Source: Hymenobacter sp. BT730 (lineage in GTDB: Bacteria; Bacteroidota; Bacteroidia; Cytophagales; Hymenobacteraceae). Taken from it: a stretch of DNA of 64,000 bases. This document shows positions 34,426 to 43,531 of the stretch, one piece after another; position 1 is the first letter of the stretch; every line of letters begins with the position of its first letter. Under the pieces are notes generated by a model. That model searched no databases and was not told where the DNA came from. It was given only the letters and a program-made list of their open reading frames with translations. A program made the position numbers and the translations under genes. The stretch spans positions 107,032-171,031 of the forward strand of contig NZ_JAUOFB010000006.1 in NCBI RefSeq assembly GCF_030542105.1, written 5' to 3'.

Positions 34426-35348
34426 TAGCGCGTAGCTCCTTCCGGCTTTATGCCCGAGTGTACCGTGAGCGTGTCGCGCTCGGCCTGCGAGCGGCTACCC
34501 ACTACGTACACGTAGGTCAGGTTTGAGAAATCGGTAGCCAGGCGCACCTGCACCGTCCAGAAGTTTTTGTCCGGCTCTTTCCGGAAACCATCAATCGTCC
34601 CAATCATCACGCCTTCCGGGAATACGGCGTTATAACCGGAGGTAACCACCGTATCACCCCGCACCAGCTTATTTTGGCGTGGAATGTAGTCCAGCAGCGC
34701 GTGCTTGGGGTCGTCGCCCAGCCACTTAATACTGCCAAAGGTGCCGTCGCGCAGAATTTTGGCCGAAATAGTGGTTTTGGAATGCAGCAGAGAGGTAACA
34801 GTAGCATAATGCTCACTGACCACTTTCACGCGGCCTACCACGCCCGAAGCCGCAATGACACCCATACCCGGCTTGATGCCTTCCCGGTTGCCCACGTTCA
34901 GGGTCAGGTAGTTATCCACGCGCTGCAGGGTGTTACTGATCACACGGGCTGGCGTAAGCGGGTACTCGGGGTCGGCGGCCGGCAGGTTACGCATGCCCAA
35001 AAGCAGCGAGTCCGGCTTGCCTTTGGCCTGCAAACGAGCCTGCGTGATGCTGTCCTGCCTGACGGGCAGTACGGGAGCTTCGCGGCGCGATAAAGTAGTG
35101 GGAAACAGCTGCTGCCGCAGGGCCGCATTTTCGGCTACCAGCGTGCGGTTTACATCTACCAGCCGGAAATAGTCATACACCTGCGTGCGCAGGGCCAGCA
35201 TCTGGCCGGTATACTCATTGGCCGAGTTGAAGAAGGCCGCCCGCTGATATGAGCTATTGCGCAGCAGCAGAAACACGCTTATCACCTCCAGCAGCACAAA
35301 TACCAGCGCCCCCCGATAGCGGAAAAGGAAGGTGAAAAGATTTCTCAT
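34425..35348 (-). CDS. mreC: Rod shape-determining protein MreC
   Basis: A 307-residue protein with one N-terminal membrane helix (GALVFVLLEVISVFLLLR), a short coiled coil (about 60-80) and two beta-barrel domains in the periplasm: LNVGNREGIKPGMGVIAASG, VVGRVKVVSEHYATVTSLLH and RGDTVVTSGYNAVFPEGVMI are typical MreC motifs. It links MreB filaments to PBP2 and RodA. The gap to mreB (113 bases) contains a 16-base inverted repeat, which may affect how much of the transcript continues. Confidence 0.95.
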   Translation of the reverse strand: MRNLFTFLFRYRGALVFVLLEVISVFLLLRNSSYQRAAFFNSANEYTGQMLALRTQVYDYFRLVDVNRTLVAENAALRQQLFPTTLSRREAPVLPVRQDSITQARLQAKGKPDSLLLGMRNLPAADPEYPLTPARVISNTLQRVDNYLTLNVGNREGIKPGMGVIAASGVVGRVKVVSEHYATVTSLLHSKTTISAKILRDGTFGSIKWLGDDPKHALLDYIPRQNKLVRGDTVVTSGYNAVFPEGVMIGTIDGFRKEPDKNFWTVQVRLATDFSNLTYVYVVGSRSQAERDTLTVHSGIKPEGATR

Positions 35349-35372
35349 GGGGTACTTCTGAAGTAGAAAAAG

Positions 35373-35444
35373 TGAGTTCTGAATTGACCAGTCATCAGAT
35401 CTGGCCCTAGCCTCTGACTACATAAACAGTCAATTCAGAACTCA
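35373..35444. repeat. Intergenic palindrome between mreB and mreC
   Basis: Perfect 16-base arms TGAGTTCTGAATTGAC (35373-35388) and its complement (35429-35444), enclosing 40 bases that themselves contain AGTCA...TGACT. There is no T-run next to the arms, so it is not an ordinary terminator. The word TTCTGAATT recurs in the palindrome at 48880-48975. Confidence 0.7.
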
Positions 35445-35461
35445 TCATTCAACACTCAGAA

Positions 35462-36487
35462 TTAGGTAAGCAGCACGCTGCGGAAGGCCTGAATATCCTT
35501 AATGGCAGCTCCCGTACCACGCACTACGGCGCGCAAGGGGTCTTCGGCAATGTGAATGGGCAGCTTGGTTTTGGCAGCCAGGCGCTTGTCCAGGCCGCGC
35601 AGCAAAGCGCCACCACCGGTGAGGTGAATGCCGTTTTCGTAGATATCCGCCGACAGTTCGGGCGGGGAGATTTCCAGCGCCTTCAATACTGCCTCTTCAA
35701 TCTTGGCCACCGACTTATCCAGGGCAATGGCAATTTCTGAGGAGGTTACTTTGATAACCTTCGGGATACCGGTCATCAGGTCGCGGCCACGTACTTCGAA
35801 GTCCGGGGGCGTTTCGTCCAGCTCCGTCAGGGCAGCGCCTACTTCAATCTTGATACGCTCGGCCGAACGTTCACCAATCAGCAGGTTGTGCTGGCGGCGC
35901 ATGTAGTCCAGAATATCCTGGTTGAAGACGTCGCCGGCGGTTTTAATGGACTGGTCGCAGACAATACCGGACAGGGCAATAACCGCAATTTCGGTGGTGC
36001 CCCCTCCTATGTCAATAATCATGGAGCCGATGGGCTGCTCCACGTCGATACCAATGCCAATGGCGGCGGCCATGGGCTCCTGAATCATCCAGACTTCCTT
36101 AGCGCCGGCATGCTCAGCGGAGTCACGTACGGCGCGCTTTTCTACTTCCGTAATGCCCGAGGGAATGCAGATAACCATCCGGTGCGACGGTTGAAACAGC
36201 CGGTTCCGGGTATCAATCATCTTAATCATCCCCTTAATCATCTCCTCGGCGGCGTGGAAGTCGGCAATTACGCCGTCCTTCAGCGGGCGAATGGTTTTGA
36301 TGTTATCGTGGGTTTTCTCGTGCATTTGCTGGGCCTGACGGCCTACCGCAATGACTTTATTGGTGGTGCGGTCTTTAGCAATGATGCTCGGCTCATCCAC
36401 CACGATTTTATCGTTGTGAATGATGAGGGTGTTGGCCGTTCCCAGGTCGATGGCAATGTCACTGGTCAGGAAATTGAAGAAACCCAT
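35462..36487 (-). CDS. mreB: Rod shape-determining protein MreB
   Basis: Bacterial actin homologue, 341 residues. Phosphate 1 motif DIAIDLGTANTLI, MIDIGGGTTEIAVIALSGI (phosphate 2), SMIIDIGGG context and LTGGGALLRGLDKRLA (adenosine motif) are all present. It forms membrane-associated filaments guiding the elongasome encoded by the genes downstream. A -7 box lies 54 bases upstream, and a terminator separates it from purH, so it is the first gene of the shape operon. Confidence 0.98.
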   Translation of the reverse strand: MGFFNFLTSDIAIDLGTANTLIIHNDKIVVDEPSIIAKDRTTNKVIAVGRQAQQMHEKTHDNIKTIRPLKDGVIADFHAAEEMIKGMIKMIDTRNRLFQPSHRMVICIPSGITEVEKRAVRDSAEHAGAKEVWMIQEPMAAAIGIGIDVEQPIGSMIIDIGGGTTEIAVIALSGIVCDQSIKTAGDVFNQDILDYMRRQHNLLIGERSAERIKIEVGAALTELDETPPDFEVRGRDLMTGIPKVIKVTSSEIAIALDKSVAKIEEAVLKALEISPPELSADIYENGIHLTGGGALLRGLDKRLAAKTKLPIHIAEDPLRAVVRGTGAAIKDIQAFRSVLLT

Positions 36488-36540
36488 TGAGTAGCGGCAA
36501 ATGAATGAAAACGGGCGGGTTGCGTCCGTTAAAAGAGGTG

Positions 36541-36548
36541 CAAAAGTA
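36541..36548 (-). promoter_or_regulatory. Candidate mreB operon -7 box
   Basis: Minus-strand TACTTTTG, exact TAnnTTTG match, 54 bases before the mreB ATG and downstream of the purH terminator. Confidence 0.55.
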
Positions 36549-36642
36549 AACAGATTTCAGGGAAGAACGACTTATAGTACTTTGGCATTGTGAGGGAAAC
36601 GCAGCAATCTAGGCTGAGTAACACCCAAAGCTTCGTAAAGTG

Positions 36643-36681
36643 AAAAAGCCCCGGTGCCAGCACGGGCACCCAGGGCTTTTT
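36643..36681 (-). terminator. purH terminator
   Basis: Outer arms AAAAAGCCC (36643-36651) and GGGCTTTTT (36673-36681), inner pairing GGTGCC/GGCACC, with a T-run on the minus strand (and on the plus strand). Confidence 0.88.
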
Positions 36682-36727
36682 TATTGAGTAGTTTCTCTTA
36701 CAAATCAGGGTAAGAAATTATTTTCTG

Positions 36728-38263
36728 TTAATGCTTGAAGTGGCGCACGCCCGTCAGCACCATGGCCATGCCCAGCTGGTCGCAGGCATTGATGCTGTCC
36801 TGGTCTTTGATGGAGCCGCCGGGCTGTACTACCGCCCGGATGCCGGCCTCGCCGGCAATTTCCACGCAGTCGGGGAAGGGGAAAAATGCATCGGAAGCCA
36901 TAACGGCCCCGTGCAGATCGAAGCCGAAGGAGCGGGCTTTTTCAATGGCCTGGCGCAGGGCATCCACGCGGGAGGTCTGACCAACGCCGGAAGCCAGCAA
37001 CTGGCCGGGACGGGCCAGCACAATGGTGTTGCTCTTGGTATGCTTGCACACTTTCAGGGCAAACTCCAGCGCCGCCGTTTCCTCGGCCGTGGGGGCCGAT
37101 TTGGTGACGGTGCGGAAATCCTTGGCGGTTTCCGTCTGGCGGTCGAAGTCCTGCTCAATCATGCCGTTCAGCAGGGTTTTTACTTGCTTGGCGGGGAACT
37201 GCACCGGCTTCTGACGCAGCAAAATGCGGTTTTTCTTGCTTTGCAGAATAGGTAGCGACTCAGCCGCAAACTCGGGCGCAATCAGCACTTCAAAGAACAG
37301 CTTGTTCAGCTCTTCCGCAGTGGCTGCGTCCACGGGCTTGTTCACGATAATCACCCCACCGAAGGCGGATACCGGGTCGCAGGCCAGGGCGTTGAGGTAG
37401 GCCTGCTGCAGGGTTTCCGCCTGGGCCACGCCGCAGGCATTGGTGTGCTTGAGAATGGCGCAGGCGGCGGGGCCATCGGCCTCAAACTCTTGCATGAGCA
37501 GCACGGCCGCATCCACATCTACCAGGTTATTGTAGCTGAGCTGCTTGCCGTGAAGCTGGTCGAAAAGGGCATTCAGGTCGCCGTAGAACGTGCCGGCCTG
37601 GTGGGGGTTCTCGCCGTAGCGCAGGGCAGTGGCGGGCTTCTGGCTTACTTTCAGAACGGTGCCTTCCAGCGCGGTGCCGCGGCTCATGTAGCGGAATATT
37701 TCAGTGTCGTAGTGTGAGGTGGCTTCAAAAGCAGCCGCCGCGTACTGCTTCCGGTCGGCCAACTCGGTAGCGCCGTTCTTTTCGCGCAGCAGCTCAGTCA
37801 CCGCAGCGTACTGGTCACGGCTGCTGACTACCAGCACGTCACGGAAATTCTTGGCGGCAGCGCGTAGCAGGGAGATGCCGCCGATGTCAATTTTCTCAAT
37901 CACATCCTGCTCCGGCGCGCCGGAGGCTACGGTTTCCTCGAAGGGGTACAGGTCCACAATCACCAGGTCGATGGGTGGAATCTGGTGCTGCTCGGCTTCC
38001 TGCCGGTCACTGGCTTCGTGGCGGCGCTGCAGAATACCGCCGAATACTTTGGGGTGCAGGGTTTTTACGCGGCCTCCAAACACTTCGGGGAAGCCCGTCA
38101 GGCTTTCCACGGCAGTAACCGGGGCGCCCAGGTCTTCAATGAACTTCTGGGTGCCGCCCGTGGAGTACAGCTGCACGCCATGCTGACGGAGGACCTCAAT
38201 CAGCGGCTCCAGCCGGTCTTTGTAATACACGGAAACCAGGGCGGAGCGAATGGGCTGCATCAT
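36728..38263 (-). CDS. purH: Bifunctional AICAR formyltransferase / IMP cyclohydrolase
   Basis: Last two steps of purine synthesis: AICAR to FAICAR to IMP. About 511 residues from the ATG at 38263 (MMQPIRSALVSVYYKDRL); the frame extends 16 codons upstream without family support. The N-terminal MGS-like cyclohydrolase domain shows LYSTGGTQKFIEDLGAPVT and TGFPEVFGGRVKTLHPKVFG. The C-terminal formyltransferase domain shows LRYGENPHQAGTFYG, ILKHTNACGVA (Lys-His pair) and GVGQTSRVDALRQAI. It is upstream of the mre operon but separated from it by a terminator. Confidence 0.97.
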   Translation of the reverse strand: MMQPIRSALVSVYYKDRLEPLIEVLRQHGVQLYSTGGTQKFIEDLGAPVTAVESLTGFPEVFGGRVKTLHPKVFGGILQRRHEASDRQEAEQHQIPPIDLVIVDLYPFEETVASGAPEQDVIEKIDIGGISLLRAAAKNFRDVLVVSSRDQYAAVTELLREKNGATELADRKQYAAAAFEATSHYDTEIFRYMSRGTALEGTVLKVSQKPATALRYGENPHQAGTFYGDLNALFDQLHGKQLSYNNLVDVDAAVLLMQEFEADGPAACAILKHTNACGVAQAETLQQAYLNALACDPVSAFGGVIIVNKPVDAATAEELNKLFFEVLIAPEFAAESLPILQSKKNRILLRQKPVQFPAKQVKTLLNGMIEQDFDRQTETAKDFRTVTKSAPTAEETAALEFALKVCKHTKSNTIVLARPGQLLASGVGQTSRVDALRQAIEKARSFGFDLHGAVMASDAFFPFPDCVEIAGEAGIRAVVQPGGSIKDQDSINACDQLGMAMVLTGVRHFKH

Positions 38264-38475
38264 AACAAGAAAAGGTTGGGCTGAACGACGGCACGAAGGT
38301 AGGCAGCCCAAGCTTAGCGGGGCAAGCCGCTATGCTACCGAATTGTTACCTGTGTCTATTTAATAATTCAGCATCCTTCACAAAGGCGGGCCCAGAAGCC
38401 AACCTACTTTCCATTCGGCAGGTCATTCCATCAGCTTATTCCCTGTTTTTAAATGTGCCGAAGGGAGAAATCTTC

Positions 38476-39624
38476 TTAAAAAGCCTCATTAAAGGCGAAA
38501 TACAGGCCGCTGGATTCGCCCGACCCAACGCCATAATCGATGCGGATACTTAGCCGGTCTTTGCGGTTGACGTCGATTCGCAGACCGGCGCCGCCGGCTA
38601 CGTTAAACTGGCCGGGGCGGAAATCGGAAACCTGAGGTTGCACTTGCCCCACCCCGCCAAACAACACACCCCGCAGCCGCCAGAACAGTTGCTGCCGCAC
38701 CTCTGCCTGGGCTGCTATAAGTTGCCGGTCCCGGAAGCGGCCTTCGTAAATGCCGCGCATCATTCGCTCGCCACCTAGATTGGCCAGCTCCCGGAATGGC
38801 ACGGTACCAGAATGAAATATACCCTGAACCTGCCCGGCCAGCACCGTTTGTTCTGCTTCTGCCGGCCCCAGCACCCAATACTGGCGGGCATCAAACTGCA
38901 TTCTTGTAAACTGATAGTCGCTGCCTAATGCCTTGCTTACGAAGAGCACGCTGGCATCCAGGAAGCGGCCCCGGTGGGCGCTCAGGATGTTGTCGCGGGT
39001 ATCATAGAGCAGGGCGGGGCCCAAGCCCGAGGTAAGCGTAGCCTGCCGCTCCCGGGCGTCGCGCTCCAGTAGCCAGTTGGGGCGGGTGCCGTCGTCGGTG
39101 AAGGCATCATCAATCCGCACATGGTACATATTGGTCAGCCGGTACAGCCCGCCCACAAACAGGCCTGGCCGCAGACGCTTCAGTACCCGCTGATTCAGAA
39201 TAAATACCTCGTACGAAATGTCGCTTTTTTCACTTTTTCGGGTGTCGTTGCCTACGCCGTAATAGTAAATCGGGAAGTTGAAGTACTGCGCCTCACCGCC
39301 AACAAACCACCTTTCTCCGGGCGTAAAGATGGAGTGTGTGAGGCTGGCGCTGGACTGCTTGCGCTGGGTACGATAGGCCAGCACCCGGGCATTAGAGCTA
39401 CGGGTGGTGGTATCGGGCCCAAAGCGCCACACGGGAAGCACCGCAGCGCCGTAGGCCACGCCCGTTTCAGGCTGCGAAAATACAATGGGCAGCACCGCTA
39501 TTTTAACGCGACGCGGCTTTTTAAGCGGGCTGGAATGAGCTACCGAATCGGTGGGCGACTGGGCAGCGACGGACAGCGTAAGCAGACTCAGCAGCAACGC
39601 GGCCCCAAAACGAAACGCAGGCAT
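38476..39624 (-). CDS. Omp85-type outer-membrane barrel protein (surface antigen, no POTRA seen)
   Basis: A 382-residue exported protein with signal peptide MPAFRFGAALLLSLLTLSVA ahead of AQSP. The rest looks like a 16-strand barrel of the surface-antigen/BamA-TamA type (Pfam PF01103): VKIAVLPIVFSQPETGVAYG at the start, TSGLGPALLYDTRDNILSAH in the middle (the RD.R.n....rG motif), FRELANLGGERMMRGIYEGR near the lid-lock position, and a C-terminal Phe (YFAFNEAF). No POTRA domains precede the barrel, so this is a minimal Omp85-like protein as is common in Bacteroidota. Role unknown; a patatin or phosphoesterase partner was not found nearby. Confidence 0.88.
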   Translation of the reverse strand: MPAFRFGAALLLSLLTLSVAAQSPTDSVAHSSPLKKPRRVKIAVLPIVFSQPETGVAYGAAVLPVWRFGPDTTTRSSNARVLAYRTQRKQSSASLTHSIFTPGERWFVGGEAQYFNFPIYYYGVGNDTRKSEKSDISYEVFILNQRVLKRLRPGLFVGGLYRLTNMYHVRIDDAFTDDGTRPNWLLERDARERQATLTSGLGPALLYDTRDNILSAHRGRFLDASVLFVSKALGSDYQFTRMQFDARQYWVLGPAEAEQTVLAGQVQGIFHSGTVPFRELANLGGERMMRGIYEGRFRDRQLIAAQAEVRQQLFWRLRGVLFGGVGQVQPQVSDFRPGQFNVAGGAGLRIDVNRKDRLSIRIDYGVGSGESSGLYFAFNEAF

Positions 39625-39862
39625 ACGGCGGGCGTGGTTGGAAGAGGGAGGGTTCCTAAATGTACAGGTTTAACCCAGACCTCCTACCGCTTACTTTCGT
39701 TGCCCAGGGTCTTTTGAAGCACTTCATCAACAGCAGGATAAAGCCCATTTATTCTGTATGCCAACTGGCATTATATAGTTCAGGCGCAGAAGTAATTGCT
39801 CCCGTCCCCTCCACTCTTATAGCCAGTAGCCAGCCTGTGCCAAGCTTTACTGTTGAACTGTT

Positions 39863-40768
39863 CTATACCAGCAGCATAGAAAGTACGCCTGCCAGCATGA
39901 GGAGCTTGCACCAGAGACTAAGCCGCGCAAAGTGACTTTTGCGGTCGGCGCGGGCCAGTTGCCAGGAAAATAGCAGTAGTGGCAGCAGTACCAGCCCGCC
40001 AAGCCAAGCACCCAGAGCCCAGCGGCCCGTATGCAGGCTCTGCCAGATGGCGCCGGCTAGGAGTACGGCCAGATTCAGCAGGAAAAAGCCGGCTATCCAC
40101 TTGGATTTGGCCACACCCGCCACAATAGGCAGTGTACGGCAGTCGTGCTGCGCATCGCCGCGCATGTCTTCTATATCCTTGATGATTTCGCGCACCACGG
40201 AGAGCAGAAAGGCCGCCAGCGCATATACCCATATCGGCTGGGTACCTGTACGCAGCTGCAGCTCTGGTAGCAGCACGGAGGCGGCCGTGAGGGCCGCAAT
40301 GCTCAGATTACCGACCAAAGCCACCCGTTTAAACCGCACCGAATAGCCCCACAGCAGTAGCGCCGAGCCCATATGCACCAACCCCAGCAACGGTGACAAG
40401 GCACCGCTGATCAACACACCCAGCCCAGACAGAATGAGATGCGTGAGCATGGCGTGGCGCCTATTGATGGCACGCCCTACCACCAACCGTTCCGGCCGGT
40501 TGATGGCATCTATCTTAACATCATAGTAATCATTGATGATGTAGCCGGCCGCCGCCACGCATACTGTTGCCAGCACCAGCAGGGCAAAAGGCACATCCAG
40601 GCGTTGTAGAATGGGCAGATGCGGCTGTAGCAGACCTACGCGCACTAGCACCATACATAGCATAATGAGCAGCAGATTGGGCAGGCGCACCAACCGCCAT
40701 AGCTCGCGCAGCCCTGCACCGGCAGGGGCAGCAGTAGCAGCAGAGGCAGGAGGAAACGGGGCGGCCAT
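39863..40768 (-). CDS. UbiA-family prenyltransferase
   Basis: A 301-residue inner-membrane enzyme with about eight helices. First Asp-rich motif NDYYDVKIDAINRPERLV, second DIEDMRGDAQHDCRTLP; both are needed for Mg-bound prenyl diphosphate. The GGGP/DGGGP synthase-like subfamily is suggested by NRPERLVVGRAI, but the acceptor is not identifiable from sequence. I place the start at 40768 (MAAPFPPASAATAAP...) because the longer frame runs through the terminator hairpin of the upstream cold-shock gene at 40841-40871, which cannot be part of a protein start in the same transcript. Confidence 0.9.
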   Translation of the reverse strand: MAAPFPPASAATAAPAGAGLRELWRLVRLPNLLLIMLCMVLVRVGLLQPHLPILQRLDVPFALLVLATVCVAAAGYIINDYYDVKIDAINRPERLVVGRAINRRHAMLTHLILSGLGVLISGALSPLLGLVHMGSALLLWGYSVRFKRVALVGNLSIAALTAASVLLPELQLRTGTQPIWVYALAAFLLSVVREIIKDIEDMRGDAQHDCRTLPIVAGVAKSKWIAGFFLLNLAVLLAGAIWQSLHTGRWALGAWLGGLVLLPLLLFSWQLARADRKSHFARLSLWCKLLMLAGVLSMLLV

Positions 40769-40833
40769 AGGCAAACACAACTCCGGGGAAGATACAAAGA
40801 TGCGACAAGCTCCATACACTGCGAGCAGGGCGC

Positions 40834-40871
40834 AAAAAAAGGAAAGCCTCCCCATAATGGGGAGGCTTTCC
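40834..40871 (-). terminator. Cold-shock gene terminator
   Basis: Perfect 13-base arms GGAAAGCCTCCCC (40841-40853) and 40859-40871 with loop ATAAT, followed on the minus strand by seven T (40840-40834). It also fixes the UbiA start further downstream. Confidence 0.92.
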
Positions 40872-40902
40872 GCAAGCAAAAAACCTTGTCAGGCGAGATG
40901 CC

Positions 40903-41097
40903 TTACAGTTTCTTCACATTCACCGCATTAACACCTTTGCGGCCTTCCTGCGTGTCAAACTCCACGCGGTCATTTTGCTGAATCTGGCCCCCGTTAAGGC
41001 CGGTAACATGGACGAAGAAGTCTTCCTTCGTGCCGTCTTCCGTAATGAAGCCGTAGCCCTTCGACTCATTATAGAATTTTACGGTTCCTGTTTTCAT
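40903..41097 (-). CDS. Cold shock domain protein
   Basis: A 64-residue CspA-type RNA/DNA-binding protein: KFYNESKGYGFITEDG is RNP1 and DFFVHVTGL is RNP2. It probably acts as an RNA chaperone. A minus-strand TATCTTTA box at 41139-41132 gives a 5' leader of only about 30 bases, shorter than the long leaders of classical cold-induced csp genes, so strong cold control is not evident here. Confidence 0.95.
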   Translation of the reverse strand: MKTGTVKFYNESKGYGFITEDGTKEDFFVHVTGLNGGQIQQNDRVEFDTQEGRKGVNAVNVKKL

Positions 41098-41211
41098 GAA
41101 AAGAATAAGAAAGTGTGAATGGATGATTTTGTAAAGATAGAGGGATTTTATAAAAACACAACCGGTGCTTTTCGTCCCTGAAAATCAAAAAAATCCACTC
41201 TAAAACCCTCT

Positions 41212-41715
41212 CTACCAGGTCTGTTGGCACTTCATAACGTTTTCCACCAGCTCGCGCACGGCGCCTTTGCCGCCGGGTAGCTGGGCTATGTAATTGCAGA
41301 TTTCGCGCACATCGGTGGCGGCATCGGAGGGGCAGGCGGCAATGGCGCAGCGGCGCATTACTTCTACATCGGGCATATCGTCGCCCATGTAGGCAATATG
41401 GGCGGGGTCGAGGCGGTGCAGGTTGATGTACTTGTTGAAGATGACCATTTTATCATCGACCCCCAGGTAAATATCCTGCACATCCAAGGACTCCAACCGC
41501 CGACGCACCCCTTCTTCCTCGCGGCCGGAAATAACCACAATGCGGTACCCCTTGCGCAGCGCGTGCCGAATGGCAAATCCGTCGCGGATGTGGAAGGCAC
41601 GGGCCTGCTCACCGGAGTTCAATGCCAGCAGAGTGCCATCGGTCAGCACTCCGTCCACATCAAAAATAAAGGCCTTCACTGCCGATAAATCCGGCGTTTC
41701 TACAACTACTGACAT
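41212..41715 (-). CDS. kdsC: Kdo-8-phosphate phosphatase, HAD family
   Basis: A 167-residue C0-type HAD phosphatase that releases Kdo from Kdo-8-phosphate for LPS. Motif I is FIFDVDGVLTDGTL, motif II VVISGREEEGV, and motif IV YMGDDMPDVEVM. The size (no cap domain, tetrameric type) and the QQTW end agree with KdsC. Nearby genes (IscX, ferredoxin, DUF2520) are not LPS genes, although a DUF2520-KdsC neighbourhood is, from memory, common in Bacteroidota. Confidence 0.93.
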   Translation of the reverse strand: MSVVVETPDLSAVKAFIFDVDGVLTDGTLLALNSGEQARAFHIRDGFAIRHALRKGYRIVVISGREEEGVRRRLESLDVQDIYLGVDDKMVIFNKYINLHRLDPAHIAYMGDDMPDVEVMRRCAIAACPSDAATDVREICNYIAQLPGGKGAVRELVENVMKCQQTW

Positions 41716-41815
41716 GCAAGCGGGATAAATAAAGGATATCCGGGCAAAAGATAACGAAGTCCTGGCTGGGAAAGCAGTTGGTGGCTGCTACGCCAGAACC
41801 AATGGCCCCGGCATT

Positions 41816-42055
41816 TTATTTTTGATTATCACGCCACTCATATACCCACTTGGCCTGAATCTGCTCCAGGTGGCCTTCAGTGGCCTGCTCACGGGTGCCT
41901 TCAAAGTTAGGCAGGCTTAGGACCCAGTCCAGCAGATCGGTAAAGCGGATTCGATAAATCTTGGCTTCGGAAAAATCGTCGCCAAATTTCTCGTACAGGG
42001 CCATGGCAATATCTTCATGGTCGCTCCACTTAATGGGGGGCTCGAAATAGTTCAT
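41816..42055 (-). CDS. iscX: Fe-S assembly protein IscX-like
   Basis: A 79-residue acidic protein. KWSDHEDIAMALYEKFGDDF and LLDWVLSLPNFEGT are close to the IscX/YfhJ family (usually 66-70 residues), which binds the cysteine desulfurase IscS and iron. The C-terminal VYEWRDNQK is slightly extended. It lies 95 bases behind a [2Fe-2S] ferredoxin on the same strand, as in isc clusters where fdx and iscX are neighbours, although the other isc genes are not in this window. Confidence 0.88.
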   Translation of the reverse strand: MNYFEPPIKWSDHEDIAMALYEKFGDDFSEAKIYRIRFTDLLDWVLSLPNFEGTREQATEGHLEQIQAKWVYEWRDNQK

Positions 42056-42150
42056 CTTAGTTCAGTTGAGGGTGGTCAGCTGTCCGCACTGGTCTTGCTG
42101 ATGAAGCAGCGTAAACGTGCCTGAAGCAAATCAGTATAGGAAACTGAAAA

Positions 42151-42480
42151 TTAATGGCCCAGAAAATCCTGCGGCGGCACTAGAATAACCAGGTCTTCGT
42201 GACCCTGTACGACGCACTGGCAGCCCAGACGGGAGTTGATGCGGGGGTTAACAGCCCGATCAATAAAGTCTTCTTCCTTGTCGCTGATTTCTGGCAGATC
42301 ATCCTCGCCCTGTAGTACATATACATGGCAGGTGCTGCAGCCGCAAACCCCGCCGCAGTTATGCTGCAGCTGAATTCCGTTGTTCAAGGCTACATCCAGT
42401 ACCGATTCTCCTTCCGCGGCCACATGGGTCTGCTCGGGCTGTCCGTCCTCGAATTTAAAGGTGATATTAACAGCTTTCAC
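42151..42480 (-). CDS. [2Fe-2S] ferredoxin, adrenodoxin type
   Basis: About 109 residues. The cluster motif is HNCGGVCGCSTCHVYV (Cys-x5-Cys-x2-Cys) with the last Cys in LGCQCVV. DLPEISDKEEDFIDRA is the acidic helix of Isc-type ferredoxins. I chose the GTG at 42480: the frame also allows a TTG at 42501, but a perfect -7 box at 42519-42512 would place the transcription start beside that TTG. The gene is followed by iscX, so it may serve Fe-S cluster assembly. Confidence 0.92.
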   Translation of the reverse strand: MKAVNITFKFEDGQPEQTHVAAEGESVLDVALNNGIQLQHNCGGVCGCSTCHVYVLQGEDDLPEISDKEEDFIDRAVNPRINSRLGCQCVVQGHEDLVILVPPQDFLGH

Positions 42481-42511
42481 GGCGTGGGGGTAAAGTGGCA
42501 AATTGCGGGCA

Positions 42512-42519
42512 CAAAGGTA
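42512..42519 (-). promoter_or_regulatory. Candidate ferredoxin -7 box
   Basis: Minus-strand TACCTTTG, exact TAnnTTTG match, 32 bases before the GTG at 42480 and 18 bases after the DUF2520 stop. It favours the GTG over the upstream TTG as start. Confidence 0.5.
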
Positions 42520-42537
42520 GGCAGGCAGGCCCCCGAA

Positions 42538-43371
42538 TCAAAGCTGGGAGTCGGATATGCTCGGCTCCTGTCCCTGCTGCCGCTGGATATCGATGGTAAG
42601 CTGAGCATAGAGGTTTTGCCAGGCAGGGTGTGCCGCCAAAGCTGCCTGATGCGCCGCTAAGGTGGGCTGGTCGTTGCGCACAGCCGGGCCGGTTTGCACG
42701 CTGAACGGGGAATGTGCCAAGGCTTTATCTACTGTTTCCCGCACCAATGGCTCCAGCAGCTGCAGCGGCAGCCCAGCCTCTGCCATGAGCTGATGACTGA
42801 TGCCTAGTAGGTGGTTGGTGAAGTTGCAGGCAAAAACTGCCGCTACGTGCAGAGCCTGCCGCTGTGGCGTGGCCACCAGTTGAGTACGTTGTGGGCTTAG
42901 GCTGCGGGCTAGCTCTAGCAGTAACGTTTCAGCAGACGGCTCGGCGGCTTCAATGCACAGAGGCACCTGCTCCCAGTTGATAGCGCGGCCGGGGCTGAAG
43001 GTTTGCAGCGGGTAGAACACGCCTCCACGCAAGGCTGGATAGGCCGCGAATATTGCAACTGGCACCGTACCGGAAGTATGTGCTACCACGCTACCCGCTG
43101 GAAACCGCGCCTGCTGCAATACTGCCGGAACAACCGCATCAGGTACCGCCAGCAAATAGATGGTAGCGGGTGGCACCTGTGTAAAATCAAGTGAGGTGAG
43201 CACGGGCGTACCGGATACGGTGCCTGCCACGGCAGCCGCATGCGCTGGCGTGCGGCTCCATACGCCACTTACCGCCCAGCCCGCCCGGGCCAGTGCGGGC
43301 ACCAATTGGGCGGCTACCTTTCCCGCTCCGACTACCAGCACGCGCCGGTCAGAATCAGAAATGCTTGTCAT
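42538..43371 (-). CDS. DUF2520 Rossmann-fold protein
   Basis: A 277-residue protein with an N-terminal NAD(P)-binding fold (VLVVGAGKVAAQLVPALARAG) and a C-terminal helical DUF2520 domain (QALHVAAVFACNFTNHLLGI), like F420-dependent NADP reductases and pyrroline-carboxylate-reductase relatives. AVPDAVVPAVLQQ and VVAHTSGTVPVAIF are typical of the family. The ATG at 43371 is preferred over the GTG four codons earlier. Substrate and cofactor are unknown. The ferredoxin gene follows, apparently from its own promoter. Confidence 0.88.
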   Translation of the reverse strand: MTSISDSDRRVLVVGAGKVAAQLVPALARAGWAVSGVWSRTPAHAAAVAGTVSGTPVLTSLDFTQVPPATIYLLAVPDAVVPAVLQQARFPAGSVVAHTSGTVPVAIFAAYPALRGGVFYPLQTFSPGRAINWEQVPLCIEAAEPSAETLLLELARSLSPQRTQLVATPQRQALHVAAVFACNFTNHLLGISHQLMAEAGLPLQLLEPLVRETVDKALAHSPFSVQTGPAVRNDQPTLAAHQAALAAHPAWQNLYAQLTIDIQRQQGQEPSISDSQL

Positions 43372-43531
43372 AGAAGGCACAAAATTGCGCCGAAAGAACC
43401 GACTTATTCTTCGGACTCAATATTTTCCTATCTAACTTGGCTACGTCCTAAAAGTTAATAGCCCGACTTAGCCCATAAACCAGCACCTTTGCGGGTTGAT
43501 TTATTTGATTCTACCACTCCTTTTTTACTAT

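Noticed and set aside
40769..40879. N-terminal extension of the UbiA frame
   Set aside because: It runs through the cold-shock gene's terminator hairpin; a Met further in gives the normal length.
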